From Lactiplantibacillus brownii (GTDB lineage: Bacteria; Bacillota; Bacilli; Lactobacillales; Lactobacillaceae): a DNA stretch of 64,000 bases. Where the stretch lies: NCBI RefSeq assembly GCF_031085375.1, contig NZ_JAVCWF010000001.1, positions 2,542,001-2,606,000 of the forward strand, in the 5' to 3' direction. Below, one piece after another: positions 48,300 through 58,200 of the stretch. A program made the position numbers and the translations under genes. The first letter of the stretch is position 1. Each line of letters opens with the position of its first letter. The notes beneath the pieces are model-generated. The model saw only the letters and a program-made list of their open reading frames with translations, searched no databases and was not told where the DNA came from.

Positions 48300-49034
48300 C
48301 TAAAATTGTTGCAACATCGTATACAACTTAGCCACATCTTCTGGACGAGTCTCACCACTCGCTTGATCAATAATCGAACTATAAACGTGCGGAATAATCC
48401 GCTTTACTCCGGCATTTTTAGCAATTGCGACAATTTCTTCAAAATTTTCTAAATCAATGCCGCCCGTTGGTTCAAGGTCAAAGTCATTTTCGGCACAGGC
48501 TTGAGCGACTGCCTTGAACTCTTCAATATGCGCTAAACCCTTCATCGGAAAGAATTTGATTGATGAACCACCCATGTCTTTGAGTAAAGCAATCGCCGTC
48601 ACGATTGGCACTTCGGTCGGGAGTGCTTGGCTGCTGAGTGGCCCAGTCGCAATATTCACCACACCTACTTTACCCGTTGGTGAAACTAATCCGTTGATGA
48701 TCGTTTCATTTTGCCCCAACAATGCCCGGCTAGCGCCAACGCCTGTAAAGACTTGATTCACATGTTGTGGCTGAACGGCTTTCGCCACCCGAACGACCAT
48801 GGCGCTTTGATTCGGATCACCAGCACCTAACCCAACGGAGACCGCATTATTAATCACTGCCTTATATTTCAACATATCTTCAATAGCGGCCGCATCAGTC
48901 GGGTAATTCTTCGTCAAAACACCCAGCACAACATGGCCTTCAGCCGCGTCATAACACGCTTTAGCATTCTCAATTGAATTCGCTAAGACATTCAAACATA
49001 GCCCATTGGCTAAATAGTTCGGTTTTAAATCCAT
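48300..49034 (-). CDS. dgaF: KDPG aldolase, DgaF-like
   Basis: A 244-residue TIM-barrel aldolase of the DgaF/KDGP aldolase family (distinct from Eda). Visible family segments are VVLGVLTKNYPTD, GLGAGDPNQSAMV, SIKFFPMKGL, with the likely Schiff-base Lys, and LEPTGGIDLENF. It would split 2-keto-3-deoxy-6-phosphogluconate into pyruvate and glyceraldehyde-3-phosphate. Its start overlaps the dgaE stop by one base (TAATG), so it is coupled. Confidence 0.88.
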   Translation of the reverse strand: MDLKPNYLANGLCLNVLANSIENAKACYDAAEGHVVLGVLTKNYPTDAAAIEDMLKYKAVINNAVSVGLGAGDPNQSAMVVRVAKAVQPQHVNQVFTGVGASRALLGQNETIINGLVSPTGKVGVVNIATGPLSSQALPTEVPIVTAIALLKDMGGSSIKFFPMKGLAHIEEFKAVAQACAENDFDLEPTGGIDLENFEEIVAIAKNAGVKRIIPHVYSSIIDQASGETRPEDVAKLYTMLQQF

Positions 49035-50122
49035 TAGTAAGCCTCCATAATTTCTCGTAATCGCGTGACAATTTGAGCCATTTCGGCCTGATTAACCGCT
49101 CGAATATCAAACTCGATCACACCTTCATTGACACGATATTCACGGGCATAAATTGCGATTGATCCCTGTCGTAATTGGTCACAAACCTCAATCGCATGCG
49201 CTGTTTTAACACTAGCCCGATAAATTTCGCGACCAGCCCCATCTTGTACAATGCTGACCGCCAAGCCTGGAATCGTCTGTAATTCAGCAACAAATGGCTT
49301 TAAACGGGCAATCATGGCCGCCCCTGTCTCTGGTCCTTCAGCCAGATATTGTTCAATCGCCGCTGTCAAACCAATAATATTTTCCTTGCCGATCTTCATT
49401 GCGCGGCCGATTCCTTTGCTTTGTAGGCGTGCCCATTGAATCAGCTTCGCTTGACCAAATACGACACCGGAAGCCGGACCTTCAATGGCCTTAGCGCCAC
49501 TATAGATCACCGCGTCCGCGCCCATTTTTAGATATTTCGTCAGGTCTGATTCCGCGGCCGCATCTAAAACCAGTGGCAACTGATGCTCATGGGCCACGGC
49601 AATGGCAGCGGGGATTGACAACATGCTCTTCTGGACAGTGTGATGACTTTTGATATACAAAATTGCCGCGGTTTGTGGCGTAATTTGCATTGCCAAATGT
49701 GCGGCGGTGCAACTGTTGGCATATCCGGCCGGCACCATTTTAGCCCCGGCAAGTCCAAGCATCACGTCTACTGGGGCACCGTAATCGACATCGTGTCCCA
49801 TTGGTAGAATAACTTCGCGTTTCGTAATGCGATTAGTGTACGGGTGATAAACGTGGTACCCACTGCCTTGTCCGATAATCCCGGCCAAGACTTGCACGAT
49901 TCCGGCTGAAGCCGAATTGACGATTAGTGCATCTTCCGCACCGACTAGCTTAGCCACGTAATGCCCGGTCTGTACAACTAAGTCGGCGATTTCAAAAAAA
50001 TTCTGGCCTCCTATTTTTTGTGCCGCAACCACTTGATCAGAAACCTTCGAAACACCTAAAATGGTCATTTTGCCATCGGCGTTAATCACGTGTTTCAATT
50101 GGTATTTTTCATACAAATCCAT
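49034..50122 (-). CDS. dgaE: PLP-dependent D-glucosaminate(-6-P) ammonia lyase, DgaE-like
   Basis: A 362-residue SelA-like fold-type I PLP enzyme, DgaE family. The pyridoxal Lys is in YSGAKAIEGPASG; LVLDAAAESDL carries the Asp that holds the PLP ring. DgaE converts D-glucosaminate-6-phosphate to KDPG and ammonia in Salmonella. Here a KDG kinase is in the same operon, so the enzyme may act on unphosphorylated glucosaminate. It directly abuts the deacetylase gene and overlaps dgaF by one base. Confidence 0.88.
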   Translation of the reverse strand: MDLYEKYQLKHVINADGKMTILGVSKVSDQVVAAQKIGGQNFFEIADLVVQTGHYVAKLVGAEDALIVNSASAGIVQVLAGIIGQGSGYHVYHPYTNRITKREVILPMGHDVDYGAPVDVMLGLAGAKMVPAGYANSCTAAHLAMQITPQTAAILYIKSHHTVQKSMLSIPAAIAVAHEHQLPLVLDAAAESDLTKYLKMGADAVIYSGAKAIEGPASGVVFGQAKLIQWARLQSKGIGRAMKIGKENIIGLTAAIEQYLAEGPETGAAMIARLKPFVAELQTIPGLAVSIVQDGAGREIYRASVKTAHAIEVCDQLRQGSIAIYAREYRVNEGVIEFDIRAVNQAEMAQIVTRLREIMEAY

Positions 50123-51241
50123 TTAGAGTTCCCCAATCATGTAAACTTTTCCACCAACGATACTGTACTCCGGTTTCACTAACCTATCAGTTATCCGGGT
50201 GTTACCATCCGAATCCGTTAATTTTTTCGATCCATGTTTGATTTCAAAAATGGTAATATCCGCATCATAGCCAGGAGCCAGTTGACCTTTCGTCGTTAAT
50301 TTAAAATTCTGAGCGGGCCGACTAGTGACCATTGGAATGATTTCAGACAGTGGATAGCCCAGCAACAACATTTTTTCAATACAGGTTGCTAGATTATAAA
50401 CCGGACCATTTTCGCGATTGCGATGATAACTATCCGTGCTCAAGGTTTGCGGATACAGCCCCTGTGCAGTCGCCACTGCCGCAGTATGGAAATTAAAACT
50501 ATCGGTGCCATGACCCACATCAAAAATAATCCCTTGCTCGTAACCACTTTGGACAAACGGCTTAATCCGATCATCCGTCGTCAAAATTCCATTTGCCTTC
50601 CCATTAAAGCAGTGCGTCATAATGTCGCCCGGTTTTAATTGCGCCATAATCGCTTGTAATTCAGGTGGATTCGTCCCCACATGGACCATCAAAGGTAAAT
50701 GATGCATCAACTGTGCCTGAAATTGTTTCGCCAGAATTAGCGGCTGCAGGCCATTTCCAACAACCACTGATCGACTCATCCGGGCTTTCATCCCCACGAT
50801 AAAATCTGGATATTCATTTACCGCATTCTGAAACGTCTCAAAATTGACCCGACTCAGATCACCTAACTCGTCTTGCGCCAAAATTCCGGTCCTAGAAATG
50901 TTCAATAGCGCATAAACGTTGGTTCGTTTAGCACGGGTGCGCGCATAAAAGTCACTAATATTATCAGCACCACACGATCCCGCGTCAATGACTGTCGTGA
51001 CACCAGTCATATAACCGACTTGATCTGGATCATCGTAGTAAAGTGTCAACTTTTCATAACAGTGTGTATGATCATCGATCCAACCGGCTGAGACAATCGA
51101 CTGACCTGCCAAATCAATCGTACGGTCGGCGGTCGTCCCTGCTAATTTTTGACCAACTTGCTCGATTTTGCCATTAGTCATCAAAATTTCAATCGGCTGT
51201 GATTGCACATCGAGGCCATTCTTCAAATATAGGTCCGCCAT
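50123..51241 (-). CDS. Amidohydrolase/deacetylase family metallohydrolase
   Basis: A 372-residue amidohydrolase-superfamily enzyme of the EF_0837/AHA_3915 type. The metal-binding HxH is in DDHTHCYEK; GMKARMSRS holds the Lys likely to be carboxylated; further ligands are in LMVHVG, MTHCFNG and STDSYH. In operons with DgaE and DgaF such proteins are thought to remove an N-acyl group. Here it would turn N-acetylglucosaminate into glucosaminate before the ammonia lyase. The specific substrate is inferred. Confidence 0.85.
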   Translation of the reverse strand: MADLYLKNGLDVQSQPIEILMTNGKIEQVGQKLAGTTADRTIDLAGQSIVSAGWIDDHTHCYEKLTLYYDDPDQVGYMTGVTTVIDAGSCGADNISDFYARTRAKRTNVYALLNISRTGILAQDELGDLSRVNFETFQNAVNEYPDFIVGMKARMSRSVVVGNGLQPLILAKQFQAQLMHHLPLMVHVGTNPPELQAIMAQLKPGDIMTHCFNGKANGILTTDDRIKPFVQSGYEQGIIFDVGHGTDSFNFHTAAVATAQGLYPQTLSTDSYHRNRENGPVYNLATCIEKMLLLGYPLSEIIPMVTSRPAQNFKLTTKGQLAPGYDADITIFEIKHGSKKLTDSDGNTRITDRLVKPEYSIVGGKVYMIGEL

Positions 51242-52335
51242 TAGTGAATCGCCACAAATTTAAACTTGGCCCATGGCGTCAGGTAGTCTAGCAAGAAGCG
51301 TTCTGTTGCTGGGACCGTTGCCACTTTATTTTTCCGGTCATCATGATGTGGTGCCAAGACAACTTGCAATTCATTTTTATACTTGCCAAAACCATCATTA
51401 CCGATGACGACATCTCCACGCTCAAAATCGTGTGAGCAATTATTTTGGGGATTAGCGGCTTGCTGATATTTTTTCCGGACATCCGTGGAACGCACCACTA
51501 AATCCGTAATATCCCCGCGCCGAACATGTTGATTAGCCAACAAAATAGTTCGTTCAACGGGATGAATCTGCTCACAAAGGGTCACGTCCAAAACGACTTG
51601 GTAACGATTTAGCCGTCCTAATTGGGCCAACTCTTCATCCGAAGCATAGGCGTTCCCGATAATGACACAATCGATCAGATCCGTTGCGAACAAATGCTTG
51701 GCTTGCAGGTCAATCGGTAAATCCCGATGCATCTCTAATGTTGGCAAACCGTCATTCACATTCCACGGTCCAATCTTGCCCACTTGTGACGTCACAAAGG
51801 CCGCCGTCTCAATGCCATAGGCTTTAAAACGTTCCGAACAATCATTGAAGAAATCCAGTGGTAGACCCGTTCCACGTTGCGGATAAAAATTGTGACAGCC
51901 AAAAATAAAAGGTTGATTAGCCCCATATGACAGAATGTTGTCCAAATAGGCCACGTCATTACTCATGTTGAGCTCAATATTTAATTGCTGAGGATTGTAA
52001 GAAATCAGGGCTTCTTGCCGACCATCGAATCCCTCATCCAATCGAATTCCATCTGCACCTAATTCAGCAAAAAAGCTTAAATCTTGATAGGAGATGCCCA
52101 ATTGATCAAAAATGTTGGGAGCCACATCCAAGGTTGTTGTAAAACCGAGTCCTTTGGCATAGCGGATCAGATCTTGATATTTTGCCATCACGGCGGCCTT
52201 GCCGTCACTCACTTCCAACATGCTCATGAAGATTCGTGAGAAACCATTTTTGGCGGCTGTTGCTAAGTAGGCTTTATCTGTCGCCAAATCACTATGATCT
52301 GGATAAACCGAAACGCCTAATGTTCGTTTAGTCAT
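51241..52335 (-). CDS. MupG-like phosphoglycosidase (DUF871/GH170)
   Basis: A 364-residue TIM-barrel protein of the DUF871 family, including the N-terminal signature LGVSVYPDHS and segments GADGIRLDEGFDG, IFGCHNFYPQRGTGL and GDVVIGNDGFGKYKNELQ. S. aureus MupG of this family (GH170) cleaves MurNAc-6-phosphate-GlcNAc delivered by a PTS. Between a PTS EIIC and amino-aldonate genes, this member likely hydrolyses a phosphorylated disaccharide. It overlaps the gene before it by 4 bp and the gene after it by 1 bp. Confidence 0.85.
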   Translation of the reverse strand: MTKRTLGVSVYPDHSDLATDKAYLATAAKNGFSRIFMSMLEVSDGKAAVMAKYQDLIRYAKGLGFTTTLDVAPNIFDQLGISYQDLSFFAELGADGIRLDEGFDGRQEALISYNPQQLNIELNMSNDVAYLDNILSYGANQPFIFGCHNFYPQRGTGLPLDFFNDCSERFKAYGIETAAFVTSQVGKIGPWNVNDGLPTLEMHRDLPIDLQAKHLFATDLIDCVIIGNAYASDEELAQLGRLNRYQVVLDVTLCEQIHPVERTILLANQHVRRGDITDLVVRSTDVRKKYQQAANPQNNCSHDFERGDVVIGNDGFGKYKNELQVVLAPHHDDRKNKVATVPATERFLLDYLTPWAKFKFVAIH

Positions 52336-52598
52336 TCTTTTTTACCCCTTTCCATCGCTGAGAAAATCACTAAATACTTATTAGAAATCACGGTTGCCAA
52401 ATAAATCGTTGCTAGAATCACGAGGGGGATTGCTGCTTTGACAACCATTCCCAACACAGCTAGACCAATCAAACTCAAAAGTGATCGTAAAATCAGTTGC
52501 CCGGCACGAATATCTTTAAGAAACTTAGGCACCCATTTTTTCTGAGCCGCGTATTCACAAACCAGAAAAAAGACTGCTAAGCCTAGCATATAAGCCAT
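52332..52598 (-). CDS. Small membrane protein coupled to PTS EIIC and MupG-like genes
   Basis: 88 residues, with an N-terminal helix (MLGLAVFFLVCEYAA), a short basic loop (KKWVPKFLKDIRAGQ) and one or two further helices (SLLSLIGLAVLGMVV, AIPLVILATIYLATVIS). It sits 3 bp after the EIIC gene and overlaps the MupG-like start (ATGA). The tight packing says it belongs to the pathway. No family recognised. Confidence 0.65.
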   Translation of the reverse strand: MAYMLGLAVFFLVCEYAAQKKWVPKFLKDIRAGQLILRSLLSLIGLAVLGMVVKAAIPLVILATIYLATVISNKYLVIFSAMERGKKE

Positions 52599-52601
52599 TT
52601 C

Positions 52602-53879
52602 CTACTCCTTTGCAAGTTGTTGCTTCTCGAAAACTTTGAAAAATGGATAGTAAATCGCCAGGTCAATCAAGAAGTTTACACAGCTCAATATCATCGCTGG
52701 GATACTCCAATTGGTACTCATAAATGCGCCCAAAGGTCCAGGCATCGTGAACGGTAACCGCGCCATCATCATCGGCACCACCCCGGTCACCGTCATAATA
52801 TAAGATAAGGTCCCCGTGACTAATGGTCCAACAATGAAAGGAATCCCTAGAATTGGATTCATCACAATTGGTGCCCCGAAAATAACAGGTTCATTAATAT
52901 TAAACAGACCTGGTAAAATGGCTAATTTTCCTAAATCCTTTAAATAGGCCGATTTAGAAAACATAAATAAGACGACTAACGCTAACGTCCCACCGGCACC
53001 ACCCAGCCAAATAAACCATTGTAGAAATTGTTCGGTAAAAATGGTTGAGAGATGATGTGCATTCGTGCCACCCGCAAATTCACTCATATTTTGCGCAATC
53101 GACATTTCCCAGAAAGGCCGAACGACAGGACCAACGATTGCGGCCCCATGAATCCCCAAAGTCCAAAACCCCGTAATGAGAAAAATCGTCAGCAGACCAC
53201 CGAACAAACTGTTCCCGACTAAGACCCCTTTTAGCGGCATCAACAAGGTGCCCAAAACAGCCGAAATATCAAAATCAAAAATGTAACGCACAATCCAGAA
53301 AAACAATAGAATGATGGCCGCTGGAATTAACGCGACAAATGAGTTCGAAACTTCTGGTGGCACACCCGCGGGCATTTTGATCGTAATATTTCGATTCTTT
53401 AAGAACCGGTACATTTCAACGCTTAATAAGCCTGCGACAATTGAAGCAAATAACGATGAAGCACTTAAATTTGCGATGTTGATGTAGCGACCAGCATCAA
53501 TAACGTTTTTAGCATCCTCCGTCACATGAATCGGTGCAGCTGTCGAAACCAAGAATGCCAACACGGCCAGCATCCCATTCGTTAATTTGTCGAGTTTATA
53601 GCTCTCAGCAAGTGAAGAAGCAATTCCAAACGTGGCATACAAGGCTAAAATACCTACCGTATATCGAAACGGAATATCCAAGATTTCCTTATACGGCAAC
53701 AACGCATTCGCGACTGATTCAATCGGAATGTTGTTAATCAACGTGAAAAATGACCCGACAATTGTTAATGGCAAGGTCGAAATAATTCCCCTACGAATCG
53801 CTGTCATGTGGCGTTGAGTCCCAATCTTATTGGCTACTGGCAGCACTTTCGCATTGAGTAAATTGACAAAATTATCCAT
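52602..53879 (-). CDS. PTS lactose/cellobiose-family EIIC of the amino-aldonate operon
   Basis: 425 residues, about ten membrane segments, with the family motifs LNAKVLPVANKIGTQRHMTAIRRGII, TLGIHGAAIVGPVVRPFW and GLFNINEPVIFGAPIVMNP. AGGAGG precedes ATG. No EIIA or EIIB in the operon, so it must borrow them. The genes after it point to a disaccharide containing an N-acetylated amino sugar and an aldonic acid as substrate. Confidence 0.9.
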   Translation of the reverse strand: MDNFVNLLNAKVLPVANKIGTQRHMTAIRRGIISTLPLTIVGSFFTLINNIPIESVANALLPYKEILDIPFRYTVGILALYATFGIASSLAESYKLDKLTNGMLAVLAFLVSTAAPIHVTEDAKNVIDAGRYINIANLSASSLFASIVAGLLSVEMYRFLKNRNITIKMPAGVPPEVSNSFVALIPAAIILLFFWIVRYIFDFDISAVLGTLLMPLKGVLVGNSLFGGLLTIFLITGFWTLGIHGAAIVGPVVRPFWEMSIAQNMSEFAGGTNAHHLSTIFTEQFLQWFIWLGGAGGTLALVVLFMFSKSAYLKDLGKLAILPGLFNINEPVIFGAPIVMNPILGIPFIVGPLVTGTLSYIMTVTGVVPMMMARLPFTMPGPLGAFMSTNWSIPAMILSCVNFLIDLAIYYPFFKVFEKQQLAKE

Positions 53880-53910
53880 CGAGGCACCTCCTTAAATTCG
53901 AAGACATCAT

Positions 53911-53944
53911 AACATTATAATGTTTTAGTGTAAACGTTTTACAC
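53911..53944 (-). promoter_or_regulatory. Operon promoter with cre-like palindrome
   Basis: AACATTATAATGTT (53911-53924), a perfect palindrome, contains a TATAAT -10. GTGTAAA/TTTACAC arms (53928-53944, CGT spacer and one extra T) resemble a cre or a GntR operator and cover the weak -35. It lies in the 72-bp gap between gntR and the EIIC gene. Confidence 0.6.
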
Positions 53945-53951
53945 ATAATGG

Positions 53952-54641
53952 TTAGACTTCATAGTCAATTTCATAAGGAAATTTATTCGTATCATAAACC
54001 GCAATCGAAAATTCAATTAGGTTGCCAGCACGATCAAATCCTTGTCGTTGCCGCTTCATTGCCAACCCATTCGCACTCTGCAGCACCTTTTGATCCGCGG
54101 CATCCAAACGAACCGCTTTAAAGGTATCTTTAAAGTGGTTAATCTCCTGACCGCTGTCCTTTAAAATCTTATACAGTGACCGATGACGGAGTTCTTTGAG
54201 TTCACTTTGAATCGCAATATTAGGCAAATAATGTTCAAAAATAATAAATGGTTGGCCATTCAGCGTATAAAGTCGCTTAATGTACAATACTTTTTGATCA
54301 GAAGCCTCAAACGGCGTTGCAGTGGGTGAAACCAGCTTGATTTTCAAAATCGTTTTAGTTAGCGTGCCATGTTCATTTACGATTGACGCATATGACTTAG
54401 CTTTGGATAATTTATTAAAGAGATTATTACTGATAACTTTAGTACCAATCCCACTCTTCTTTTGCAGGTAGCCTTCAGCAACGAGTAATTCAACCGCTTT
54501 ACGAATCGTAATCTTGCTGACACCATACATCTTTTCCAGCTGATTTTCAGTCGGAATCAGTGCCCCAACTTCATAATTACCAGCTAAGATATTCTTTTTA
54601 ATATCTGTCGCAGTAGTTTGATATAATGCCCCATTGATCAT
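53952..54641 (-). CDS. GntR/UTRA-family regulator of the amino-aldonate operon
   Basis: 229 residues with GntR wHTH (IPTENQLEKMYGVSKITIRKAVELLVAEGYLQKKSGIGTKV) and UTRA domain (VLYIKRLYTLNGQPFIIFEHYLPN). ATG 54641 follows AAGGGGG. First gene of the cluster and most likely its repressor, induced by a phosphorylated sugar intermediate. Confidence 0.9.
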   Translation of the reverse strand: MINGALYQTTATDIKKNILAGNYEVGALIPTENQLEKMYGVSKITIRKAVELLVAEGYLQKKSGIGTKVISNNLFNKLSKAKSYASIVNEHGTLTKTILKIKLVSPTATPFEASDQKVLYIKRLYTLNGQPFIIFEHYLPNIAIQSELKELRHRSLYKILKDSGQEINHFKDTFKAVRLDAADQKVLQSANGLAMKRQRQGFDRAGNLIEFSIAVYDTNKFPYEIDYEV

Positions 54642-55230
54642 GCTGATTCCCCCTTGTCCGAATATTATTTTAATCATATTATATTATGCCATTAATAACC
54701 AAAAATGGAAATAATCATCACTAGTCGATGCTAGTTGGTTAACTACCCTTTTGATGAGACTTGTAAATGTGACTAGTCAGAATTGAAATTCATAATAAAT
54801 TTCAATTTTGGCTATTTTTAAGTCAATTTCAAATCACTTCTATTTTGACTAACTTTTTCAATCAGTCAATAGATCCTAAACCTGATTACTAGCAATTATC
54901 GCAACCAGTTAACCTACCCATATAATCACAATTCAAATCAAATGATATTAACATAACGGAAGTTCAATCAACAATTTCAATCTTAAAATACTGATATAAC
55001 GGTAATTATCTAGCCAATTTGGCTTTTCTTTTTGCAAATAGATGAACCCGTTAACTAACTGTGATAGCATAATGGATAAGATACTTAATTATCAATCATG
55101 TGTCTATTTAGTTAAACATTTATTTTTAGGTTGTAATTGTTTATTTTATTAAAAATTATTCATTGTTTAAAGTTCACAAGGTCATCTACATGACCTTAGC
55201 AATTAATAATTAATCAACGGGGGGATACAC
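54642..55230. other. AT-rich intergenic region before the MucBP adhesin
   Basis: 589 bp with no gene. It holds a 10-bp perfect inverted repeat AATTGAAATT/AATTTCAATT (54781-54807, 7-base spacer) with more TTTCAAT-type words nearby, and the adhesin's GGGGGG ribosome-binding site at the right end. No clear promoter could be fixed by eye. Confidence 0.4.
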
Positions 55231-58200
55231 ATGTCTAATCAAAAGGAACATTTCCGGATGTATAAAAAAGGTAAAAAATGGCTCTTCGCCGGTGTTGTGA
55301 CGTCAGTCATGGCTTTAGGGGCCTGGCAAGATCAAGTCGCACAAGCCGACACCAATGCTTCAGGCTCTACAGCTGAATCACAATCAGCAACAACCACAAC
55401 GACCACCACTGAAAAGCAAGTCACCTTGCGTCATGAAGCTACAGTCACTAATCAACAACCAGCAACTGAATCCACGACGAAAACGCCAACTACTGCACCA
55501 GTGGTCAAGCCTGAATCTAGCGTTAAACCTACCGATACCACAGAAACTAACCCAAAACCAACGACGGATACGTCAATAAAAACGACCAACGCCTCGGAGA
55601 CTAAACCAGCTGAAGTGACGTCAACTACCGATGACCAGCACCACGCAACTTCTGATCAATCGGCAACAACAAAAGTGCCTGAAACGACGGCCACTAAAGC
55701 AACCGAGAACACCAAACCTGACACGATCGAGACTAAACCAACAACCGTTGCAGAAACCAAAACCGATGTCACCGCATCAAGTCAGCTGCAAGCAAGTACG
55801 CCCAAGTTAGCGGTTCAATCACGGATTACCACTCGTGCAGACGAAAACATCAATGACTGGATGCCGAATAAAACGGTTCAGCAGATGGTTTTAGATCGGT
55901 TAAATTCCGACAATCATGGGAAAACTTGGACCAGTGCCGCCGAAATTACCAAGCAAGATATGTTGTTACTCACAGAACTGAGTATTCAATCCTACTCAAC
56001 TTATATTGATGGCAAAAGTTCCTTTTCGTTAGCAGGTTTAGAATATGCCACTAATCTGACTAACTTGGATTTATTGAATAGCTTAAATACGCCTAATCCA
56101 CATTTTCGGGGCGACATCACCGATATCAAGCCACTAGCAGCATTAACTAACTTAACCACGCTACAATTGTCTGGCCAACGTGTATCGGATATCACCCCAA
56201 TCGCCGGTCTAAAAAAACTGGTTGATTTGAATCTTGGTCACGACATGATTGCTGACTTTTCAACTTTAGATGCTGCGCAATACACGAAATACTTCTACAT
56301 TGCTGGTCAGGCCGTTTACGGTTCAGTTGTTCGTGTCCCACAAACTGGCAAATACACACTAGTCAACCCAATCAAGCTACCTAAAGGGGTTGCCTTGACA
56401 CTACAACCTTCCGCCGGCCGCGTAGTCGTTGATATTCCAGGTGATTTGCCGACCGCTTCCGGTTGGTTCTTTTACAATGGCGCCACTAACACAATGAACG
56501 GCAACAATATCGATTATCAAGTGACCCAAAATCAGATCATGCCCGGGCCAACTACTAGTCCTTATCCCAATGTTGCCGTAAATCAAAATCCTTATACGTA
56601 CTATTTAATTTCAATTTTTTATGATAGCGACAATATTGAAACCATCGACATTTTCACGCCGTATATCATTGCGGCGGATGCCGCTGCGGTGACGGTAAAA
56701 TACGTCGATGCCAACAATCAACCACTAGCCGATGAAACCACGCTTTCTGGACTTATTGGTGACACGTATCAAGCGACGGCCAAAACGATTCCTGGTTATC
56801 GCTTAAAAGCTGAACCGACTAACGCCACTGGGACTTTTTCAGATACTGCTCAAACCGTCACTTTTGTCTATGAGGAAGCTACTTCGACGGTCACGGTTCA
56901 CTATCAAGATCAGAATGGTCAACCAATTAAAGCAGATACTCAGACCACCGGCCAAATTGGTTCAGATTATCAATTTGAGGCGCCAAAAATTCTGGGTTAC
57001 AAGTATCAAACGACCAATGGCAACGCAACTGGGACTTATACTGAAGAACCTATCGAGATCACGTTTATTTACGATGAAGTTCATTCGACCATCACAGTCC
57101 ATCATCACGACAGAAACGGAAACTTACTCAGAGAAGATACACAAACGACTGGCCGTGTTGGCACCGATTATAAGCTAGATGCACCGGACATTCTCGGTTA
57201 TAAGTATAGTGACATTATTGGAAGTGCTACTGGGACTTTCACCGAGGAGCCATTTGAAGTTACGTTTATTTATGATGAAGTCAATTCAACGGTCACCGCT
57301 CACTATCAAGATAAAAACGGCAAACAACTTAAAGCTGATACCCAAATTTCGGGGCGTGTGGGTACCGATTATCAATTAGATGTACCAGAAATTCTCGGCT
57401 ACAAGTATAACCACACTATTGGAAACGCTACTGGCACCTACACTGAGGAACCGCTAGAAGTCACGTTTATTTATGACGAAGTTAATTCGACGGTCACCGC
57501 TCACTATCAAGATCAAAACGGCAAACAGCTTAAAGCTGATACCCAAATTTCTGGGCAAGTTGGCAGTAGCTATGCGCTAGATGCGCCAGAAATTCTCGGC
57601 TACAAGTATAACCACACTATTGGAAACGCTGCTGGGACCTACACTGAGGAACCGTTAGAAGTCACGTTTATTTATGATGAAGTTAATTCGACGGTCACCG
57701 CTCACTATCAAGATAAAAACGGCAAACAACTTAAACCCGACACCCAAATTTCTGGGCGTGTGGGTACTGACTATCAATTAGATGCACCAGAAATTCTCGG
57801 CTACAAGTACAATAATACTGTTGGAAACGCTACTGGGACCTACACTGAGGAACCGTTAGAAGTCACGTTTATTTATGACGAAGTTAATTCGACGGTCACC
57901 GCTCACTATCAAGATCAAAACGGCAAACAACTTAAAGCTGATACCCAAATCACTGGGCAAGTTGGTACTGACTATCAATTAGATGCGCCAGAAATTCTCG
58001 GCTACAAGTATAACCACACTAATGGAAACGCTACTGGCACCTACACTGAGGAACCGCTAGAAGTCACGTTTATTTATGACGAAGTTAATTCAACGGTCAC
58101 CGCTCACTATCAGGATCAAAACGGCAAACAACTTAAAGCTGATACCCAAATCACTGGGCAAGTTGGTAGCAACTATTCATTGACTGCGCCTGAAATTGCC

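Noticed and set aside
55355..57379. Plus-strand ORFs in other frames of the MucBP adhesin gene
   Set aside because: They are shadows of a long, well-supported gene and mirror its repeats.
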